A stretch of 10,878 nucleotides of DNA from contig JBBPTG010000475.1 of assembly GCA_038093975.1 (NCBI GenBank), positions 1 through 10,878 of the forward strand, written 5' to 3'. The DNA comes from Chalciporus piperatus. Lineage: Eukaryota; Basidiomycota; Agaricomycetes; Boletales; Boletaceae. The number at the start of each line of letters is the position of its first letter. The first letter of the stretch is position 1. The notes below the pieces were generated by a model. That model saw only the letters and a list, made by a program, of their open reading frames with translations, ran no database searches and had not been told where the DNA came from. This document shows positions 6,559 to 10,878 of the stretch, in pieces. Made by a program: the position numbers and the translations under genes.

Positions 6559-7488
6559 TCCACTCTGTATGGATCGTCTTGGTACTCTGTTTTTTTGGGG
6601 TTAGGTGTATGGTCAAGGAAATTGGTAGGGAAAAAAAGCGGACCGTTTGCTGGACGGGCAATGGGGTTGTGTCTTTTGGTGCTCGCAGTTCTCGCGGTGG
6701 ACTTCTCGCGACCCATTGTGGGGAGATGGTCGTTGGGGGGGGCTAGGATTTATAGTCCTCTGTATTTGCTTTTGTTGTAGTTAGTGGTCTATGGTATTTA
6801 CCGTCGTGGTGGCCTCGTTTTGTCGGCTCGTGGTGTGAGCGGAGAGAGGGTGTCTCGCCTGTTGGGCGGGTCTGTCATGTTTAGTACGGGGGCCATTCGA
6901 AATGAAAGGCTCCCTTCGGTTATGGTTGTAGCGGCTTCCTTAGGCTCAAAGATGAGGTTGGGTTGGGGGGACTATTCGGCTGTCAGGGAGATTGTTTTTG
7001 ATGGGGTAGTATATGATTTTACTCATGGTACGTACGTTTTCGCATTCGTTTGCTTATCTGGTTTTTCGTCAGGTTGAGGGTTTTGGGGTGGAGCGCGATA
7101 GCGTTCTTGGATTTGGTTCGGGGCGTGGGGGTACTGTTTGTTAATGGGTTTTTGCGGTTTGTCTTTGGTCTGCGTGGGGTTTGGTTATATTGCCATTCTA
7201 CTGTTTCGTTTCTGTCCGGGGGCGGACGGGGGTTTTCTTTTTATACGCGGGTGTTACTGTTCAGGTACTTCTGTAGTTAGCGGGGATGATTATTAGTGTT
7301 GTTTTTGTTCTAGAGTTATCGTTATTGGGTTGTCTGCAGAGGACAGTTTAGCAATCGTTTGTTGTCTGAGTCTGACTTAGTTTCTTTGGTGTATTGGCGG
7401 GCGTCTGCCTCCTGGCCTTCGTTGGGCAGGTTTTTGGGTGGCCGGGTGGTTCGTCTTGTTGGGACGATTGATTGGTTCTGCCATACTT
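6559..7488. other. Strand-skewed region without a recognisable gene
   Basis: The plus strand is strongly enriched in G and T, the minus strand in C and A, continuing the skew of the LINE ORF1 region. Plus-strand frames here are long only because A-containing stops are rare; they encode low-complexity Gly/Val/Phe/Leu/Arg text without motifs. No minus-strand frame of useful length is seen. The simplest reading is 5' untranslated or decayed sequence of the minus-strand LINE. Confidence 0.4.
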
Positions 7489-7743
7489 CTATCGTCGGCG
7501 ATTCGTGAGTGGTAACTCGTTTTTAAGTGGTCTCAGGTGGTAATTTTCCTCCTGGACTTGTGCGGGGGGGGCAGGGCGTAGCCTCATAGCATCATCTGCT
7601 GTGTCCTTGTCCACTTTTTTAAAGCGTGGGAATTTCGACCATGGTGGTGGTACGAGTACAAGGAGCCGAAAGAACTCATTGTTTCGATACATTTCGGTAG
7701 ATCCTACACTTCGACACTCGACAATGCTAGATCCCAGTATCAT
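7489..7743 (-). CDS. Hypothetical 84-residue frame
   Basis: ATG at 7743 to TAG near 7489. The text (IVECRSVGSTEMYRNNEFF, then VPPPWSKFPRFKKVDKDTAD) is balanced in composition, unlike the antisense frames nearby. It lies at the edge of the skewed block. I do not recognise a family, see no promoter, and consider it as likely to be a fragment of a decayed transposon gene as a real small gene. Confidence 0.2.
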   Translation of the reverse strand: MILGSSIVECRSVGSTEMYRNNEFFRLLVLVPPPWSKFPRFKKVDKDTADDAMRLRPAPPAQVQEENYHLRPLKNELPLTNRRR

Positions 7744-7879
7744 TCATATCGCTCGACTACTATGGTTTGCCTTCTAGTTGTACATACCGTACCTTCAATA
7801 TACAACCCATTGCCCTTCCACTCACACCACTATGCCCGAGTGAGAATACTGGTGTGTTTGCCGTCAATTTTGCAGAGGT

Positions 7880-8164
7880 CGGCGAACACAACTAGCCTCG
7901 CGGAGAACTTGGTATCGACATCTTGAAAAAGCGGAGGAGGATGAGAAAGAATCAATCCGAACAGCCCACCTATCTGAGGAGTTTCGCGCGCGGGTTGAAG
8001 CTGCTCTTGCTGCCACTTCGAATGGATTGCCACCCTTGGCACCACTTTTTGGAGGCACTCGAGACCTATTAGGCCGGTATTTTGTGTTACCCATTATCCA
8101 CCCCTTAGGTCTAAGGCTCCTGGACATTGTCCCTAGCATCTATATAAGGCTGGGGAGCCTCTAA
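7880..8164 (+). pseudogene. Fragment of an unknown coding sequence (ATG-less)
   Basis: From 7844 to TAA 8162-8164 the frame is open but has no start codon. After a TTTTGCAG that could be a splice acceptor, it reads like real protein: TWYRHLEKAEEDEKESIRTA, then HLSEEFRARVEAALAATS, LPPLAPLFGG and TRDLLGRYFVLP. This is an amphipathic, charged helical region followed by a Pro/Gly loop. Similar helical segments occur in basidiomycete transposase proteins, but I cannot name the family. The last ~25 codons run into the TATA-like sequence and hairpins, so the biological end may lie earlier. It is probably another transposon remnant or a lost last exon. Confidence 0.35.
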
Positions 8165-8224
8165 GGGCTCTCGAGGTGCGCTTTTGAGCGCACCTCGAGA
8201 GCCCTTAAGCGCACCTTGAGAGCC
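8147..8224. repeat. Perfect 20-bp-arm hairpin with flanking hairpin and direct repeat
   Basis: Arms 8162-8181 and 8188-8207 are perfectly complementary over 20 bp around a 6-nt loop (TTTTGA). Just before is a small hairpin AGGCT-GGGG-AGCCT (8147-8160). Just after, GCGCACCTTGAGAGCC (8209-8224) repeats the right-arm sequence (8188-8203) with one mismatch, 21 bp away. A TATATAA lies at 8141-8147. The RNA would form a very stable stem. It could be a transposon end, a small-RNA precursor or a terminator. Confidence 0.85.
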
Positions 8225-8232
8225 CCACACAG

Positions 8233-8294
8233 ACCTCGTGAGGTTTTATACTGAGCATCAAAACCTCATAATGAGGTTCTTCAAGCTGCAGCTT
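8233..8294. repeat. Overlapping TGAGG/CCTCA palindromes
   Basis: Four inverted repeats lie together: ACCTC-GT-GAGGT (8233-8244); TGAGGTTTT (8239-8247) paired with AAAACCTCA (8260-8268); AACCTCAT-A-ATGAGGTT (8262-8278); and the perfect dyad AAGCTGCAGCTT (8283-8294). The first three share arms, so alternative foldings compete. Confidence 0.8.
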
Positions 8295-8650
8295 CGAGGC
8301 GGGTATGTCGCGGATGGTCACACTATATTAGTACTATGTATGGTATGTTGTGCGAATGATGCAGTCTGACTCGGAGTTACATCGAGAGTGATATGTCAGC
8401 GGCGGCGATCACGTCCAACTCCATCTATTCGACATATCCATTCTGCTGCGGGCTCAACATATCCCTCCGTTTCTTATTTTCTCGATCAACTCAAACTCGC
8501 TCGTGTTTCTTCAATTACTAACAACTTATCTTCGCACATATGTTTTTTGATCAAAAAATTTCATGACATATTTCAAACCATCGAAACGACTCGGACAACA
8601 CGATGACAAGATACTACAGACAAGATTTACTAATACTCTGTCTATCTATT
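8295..8650. other. Noncoding stretch with a 16-bp palindrome
   Basis: No supported gene. The right part would be the 3' flank of the minus-strand gene ending at 8651. A perfect palindrome TTTTTTGATCAAAAAA lies at 8543-8558, about 100 bp past that gene's stop, where it might mark a 3' processing or bidirectional terminator region. The plus-strand frame from 8388 is composition-driven and shows no motif. Confidence 0.35.
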
Positions 8651-9352
8651 TTACTTCGATGGCCGCTGACGCTTCACAGCACGTTCCTCCTCCTCCTCCT
8701 CCTCCTCCTCAGGGCGCGGCCTCGCTCGGAGGGCCCGCTAGCGCATGAGCATTAGCTTATATACCTAGCAATGAGTAGTTATTACTTACCACGTCCATAC
8801 GAGGGGCCTGGGCTTTATCAGCGCTCGCGTTTTCGACACCGGCACTCGGGGCAACCGTGTTCGCATCACCAGCAGTCGACTGCCAGAGTTGTTGAGCATC
8901 AGTGACAGACGCGAAATGGAGTGCTAACCTTCAAACCCGAACGATTCTCGGGACGAGCAGTGCGTTGGCGAGCAGGACGAGCAGTCCCTTGGCGAGCGGG
9001 ATGAGAAGTCCCTTGGCGAGAAGCGGAGGGAGCCTTGTCGACCCGCGCCGATTCATCCTCGTCCTTTGCCTCGGGGGAAGAGGGTTGAGACTCCTCAGGC
9101 TCGATCGCCCTTGAGGACGCCGATACGATCACAGAGGTAGCGCACTGGTGTCGGCTCGCCTCCACATTGAACTTAAATGTCTGTGACACATCAGACGAGA
9201 CATGTGAAAGCTGGGTGAGTGCTTACTACGTCGACACTCCCGTCGTGCTCCCATTCAGCCGTCATATTCTTTAGATTGATTTCTGCCGGGATGCTGACCC
9301 CAATGATGCGAGGTGATGGAGGGAAATAGAGCTGTTCGCCGTGGTCCGACAT
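8651..9352 (-). CDS. Four-exon gene for an unknown 184-residue protein
   Basis: Exons are 9352-9227, 9180-8929, 8879-8790 and 8737-8651 (stop TAA), with introns of 46, 49 and 52 nt. All three are phase 0 with donors GTAAGC, GTTAGC, GTAAGT and acceptors CACAG, GGCAG, GCTAG; CTGAT- and CTAAT-like branch sites are visible. The start ATG sits in CACCATG, an ideal context. Residues 1-65 look folded (MSDHGEQLYFPPSPRIIGV, then AEWEHDGSVDV and TFKFNVEASR across the first junction). Residues ~66-155 are disordered, with an acidic stretch (SPEAKDEDES) and three 8-residue repeats around ARQGTARP. The C-terminus has nine Glu residues followed by RAVKRQRPSK, a likely nuclear signal. I do not recognise the family. 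Four open exons joined in one phase and ending in a sensible tail make the model strong. Confidence 0.7.
8951..9022 (-). repeat. 24-bp coding minisatellite, three copies
   Basis: Units begin at 8951, 8975 and 8999 on the plus strand, each reading close to GGACGAGCAGTCCCTTGGCG plus four bases. On the coding strand they give the 8-residue repeat ARQGTARP and variants, in the second exon of the gene at 8651-9352. The period keeps frame. Confidence 0.8.
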
Positions 9353-9629
9353 GGTGGGGAGAAGGAATGCAAGGCGCGAATGGCTGGAGCCACTAGCATG
9401 GCTATTAAAGAGAGTCTCGATGTTCTTTGTAATCCGAACCAAAACTTAGAAAGAAGTTGATATTAATGTCAGGGTAACAAATGATCAATTCAGAAGATGT
9501 TACTAGGAATCCCGATCTCGATCGTTCGACTTAAATCTCACTCGGTGACGGAAGCAAGAAATACGCTATATTGGAGGCACGCTTTTCGTGCCAGATGGGT
9601 AAGACGAGAGTATGGTAATAACTGATAAG

Positions 9630-10386
9630 CTACACAACGATCCGGCGGGCCTCCCCCAAATCAATCGACTGAAGCATCATGTCGTGGGCTTCTTCGTAAC
9701 CTGCATGCACCAGACGGAAGCATGCTCCCTTGGCCCCGATAACATGTGGCGATGTACGATGCCTCATCAACGAGTTAGTTTTTTTTTTTCCAAGCATGGA
9801 AGTGATGCCCTACCAGCCCGAAAAAATACCGACTCGATAACCACGGGTGACGAGGTAAAAAGGGCCAATTGAGCCCGGAGGAGGAACATCGAAGGTGAAG
9901 CCTCTGTACGAACGCTGAACTCGCTGATCGGGCCCAGCTGCTGTCGCAGTGGCTGTGGGGAGCACGGGATCAGGGGTTTCAGTGCCCGCAACGACTGCGT
10001 TGTTGCTGGCGGGAGAGTTGGAAAGAACGAGCGCAGCAAATGATATGTCGGAGGGGTCAATGGGGGGAGCGTCAGCGGGGTCAATGGGGGGAGCGTCAGC
10101 GGGGCCAATGGGGGGAGCGTCAACGGGGTCAATGGGGGGAGCGTCAGCGGGGTCGGTGGGGGGACCGTCAGTGGGGTCGGTGGGGGGAGTGACAAGGGCG
10201 TCTCCGAGAACGAGTTTGGTGAGTTGGTCAGCAGTGTCGTTGGCCAAAGCCAGCTGCGTCTTCAAATGCGCGATCAGGTCTTGACAGCAATTTGAAGTCA
10301 GTAATAACTCGGCTATCAAAGTCGAAGGGTCGCTTACCAAGCTCAGCATTGAGGTCACGAGTGGACTTCAATGGGGTGGAATGCAT
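9630..10386 (-). CDS. Coiled-coil / Pro-repeat protein with RNase H1 N-terminal (viroplasmin-like) domain
   Basis: Exons are 10386-10338, 10279-9814 and 9762-9630 (stop TAG); introns are 58 nt (GTAAGC...CAAG) and 51 nt (GTAGGG...TGAG, with CTAAC 11 nt before the AG). Phases agree at both joins; total 215 residues. Residues ~12-46 form a Leu-rich helix (DLIAHLKTQLALANDTADQL). Residues ~48-92 are 8-residue repeats of the type DPADAPPI. Residues ~156-215 match the RNase H1 N-terminal domain pattern: FYLVTRGYRVGIFSGW, then HVIGAKGACFRLV and GYEEAHDMM. The domain is split by the second intron, which restores W172 and so supports the model. In RNase H1 this domain binds RNA-DNA hybrids; no catalytic RNase H domain follows. 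Proteins of this build appear numerous in Rhizoctonia-like fungi. A TATA box lies 60 bp upstream. Confidence 0.75.
10053..10192 (-). repeat. 24-bp coding minisatellite, nearly six copies
   Basis: Units begin every 24 bp from 10053 on the plus strand, each close to GGGGTCAATGGGGGGAGCGT plus CAGC. On the coding strand they give DPADAPPI-type octapeptides in exon 2 of the gene at 9630-10386. Copies near 10192 are the most diverged. Confidence 0.9.
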
Positions 10387-10445
10387 ATTGATAACACAGA
10401 TACAGACGCAAGGGTAGGAATGCAAAAAGCGAGAGGTTGGGGGCA

Positions 10446-10453
10446 TTTTTATA
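10446..10453 (-). promoter_or_regulatory. TATA box of the gene starting at 10386
   Basis: The minus strand reads TATAAAAA here, 60 bp upstream of ATG 10386. A start near 10420 would leave a leader of about 35 nt. The in-frame ATG at 10446 overlaps this TATA box, which argues for 10386 as the true start. Confidence 0.5.
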
Positions 10454-10622
10454 CCTATAACTTATGGCACGCACAGATCTAGATAGCAATATCTCAGCAT
10501 TTCACGAAGGAGGATCCTGTTGAGAATCATATCTTCTCGAACGTCTGATGGTGGCCTCGGAGATACGCGGAAACCAATCATATTAAGGCACACGAACAAA
10601 GATCGAACTCCTAACTACACAA

Positions 10623-10878
10623 CTAAGAAGCATTACGGGAAGCAGGTAGGAGCGGCAGAGCATCTTGAGCCTCCGTCTGCATATTTTGAGGTTGCTGGAG
10701 TCCGAACACGTATGAGGGATCTTGAGGGCCGCGGTATACACCGTGACCAAGCTGAGCGTCGCGAGATCCTCCAAACCCTGGCCCGAAGTTGTAAGTGTCC
10801 CGCATTTCACGTGAATACATCCCGACGCCACCGCCCCCATCACGATAGCCTACCGTATCTGGATAGTTGATACGCCGT
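10623..10878 (-). CDS. C-terminal 84 residues of a Gly/Tyr-rich protein, cut by the window edge
   Basis: The minus frame enters from the window edge without a stop and ends at TAG 10625-10623. It encodes NYPDTVGYRDGGGGVGMYSR, then TYNFGPGFGGSRDAQLGHGV, YRGPQDPSYVFGLQQPQN and a Gln/Ala/Pro-rich end. Gly, Tyr, Gln and Pro dominate, as in disordered tails of transcription or RNA-associated proteins. I cannot name the protein. The overlapping plus-strand frame (10520-10870) has less coherent text and is taken as antisense. The stop lies about 170 bp upstream of the TATA box of the next gene. Confidence 0.5.
   Translation of the reverse strand, partial: RRINYPDTVGYRDGGGGVGMYSREMRDTYNFGPGFGGSRDAQLGHGVYRGPQDPSYVFGLQQPQNMQTEAQDALPLLPASRNAS

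Noticed and set aside
6483..7280. Four plus-strand frames of 76-97 codons
   Set aside because: They result from the G/T skew that removes stop codons; composition is low-complexity and there are no motifs.
7830..8139. Two minus-strand frames opposite the ATG-less fragment
   Set aside because: Their text is less protein-like than the plus frame, and one depends on the reverse complement of its charged helix.
8563..8748. Plus-strand frame ending in eight prolines
   Set aside because: It is the complement of the Glu tail of the minus-strand four-exon gene, whose splice phases are consistent through this point.
9779..9789. Run of 11 T as a terminator or poly(A) relic of a retroposed copy
   Set aside because: It lies inside the 51-nt intron of the RNase H1-domain gene, right before the branch site on the coding strand; no target duplication is seen.
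10228..10446. 72-codon minus-strand frame
   Set aside because: It is the first exon of the RNase H1-domain gene read through its unspliced intron.
10520..10870. Plus-strand frame of 116 codons
   Set aside because: It is antisense to the Gly/Tyr-rich C-terminus, which has a more coherent composition and stays open to the window edge.
1..10878. tRNA or rRNA genes
   Set aside because: No cloverleaf with A and B boxes and no conserved rRNA stretch was noticed on either strand by eye.

Overview
The window looks like repeat-rich accessory DNA from a filamentous basidiomycete, most likely an Agaricomycete of the Rhizoctonia/Ceratobasidium type. The grounds are very short GT-AG introns (46-58 nt in the well-fitted models) with CTAAC/CTGAT-like branch sites, a chromodomain Ty3/gypsy retroelement, a Plavaka-like DNA transposon remnant, a Tad/Deceiver-like LINE ORF1, and a small protein ending in an RNase H1 N-terminal (viroplasmin-like) domain. 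The genus is inference. Most real genes here are split by introns, so exon models were built by hand from splice sites and reading phase.

Layout. Positions 1-141 hold the N-terminus of a minus-strand gene, behind a TATA box and an array of TGAGTCA (Gcn4/AP-1-type) sites spaced 10 bp apart. About 725-1843 is a plus-strand gene for a basic, Pro/Lys-rich protein with a C-terminal AT-hook; one exon plus its intron has been duplicated in tandem. Convergent to it, 1966 to about 3517 (minus) encodes a protein with a perfectly spaced Zn2Cys6-type cluster and a coiled coil. Its 5' end runs into a truncated Ty3/gypsy element (plus): the C-terminal end of integrase with a chromodomain (3515-4009), a polypurine tract, and a complete 3' LTR (4021-4491). 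Next come four imperfect palindromes repeated every ~75 bp (4497-4808), a Plavaka-like fragment (to 5139), a frameshifted LINE ORF1 on the minus strand (5276-6558), and about 0.9 kb of strand-skewed DNA without a recognisable gene. Further fragments of unknown coding sequence and a dense cluster of hairpins (8147-8294) close the transposon-rich half.

The right end is a run of three minus-strand genes: a hidden 4-exon gene for a 184-residue acidic/basic protein (8651-9352), a 3-exon gene for a 215-residue protein with a coiled coil, an 8-residue repeat and the RNase H1 N-terminal domain (9630-10386), and the C-terminal 84 residues of a Gly/Tyr-rich protein (10623 to the edge). Both complete genes carry a 24-bp in-frame minisatellite.

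Nothing shows that these genes form one pathway. The window reads as host genes of uncertain function beside a nest of dead transposons. The most distinctive structures are the palindrome array, the helically phased bZIP-site array, the exon-intron duplication and the 8.1-8.3 kb hairpin cluster.
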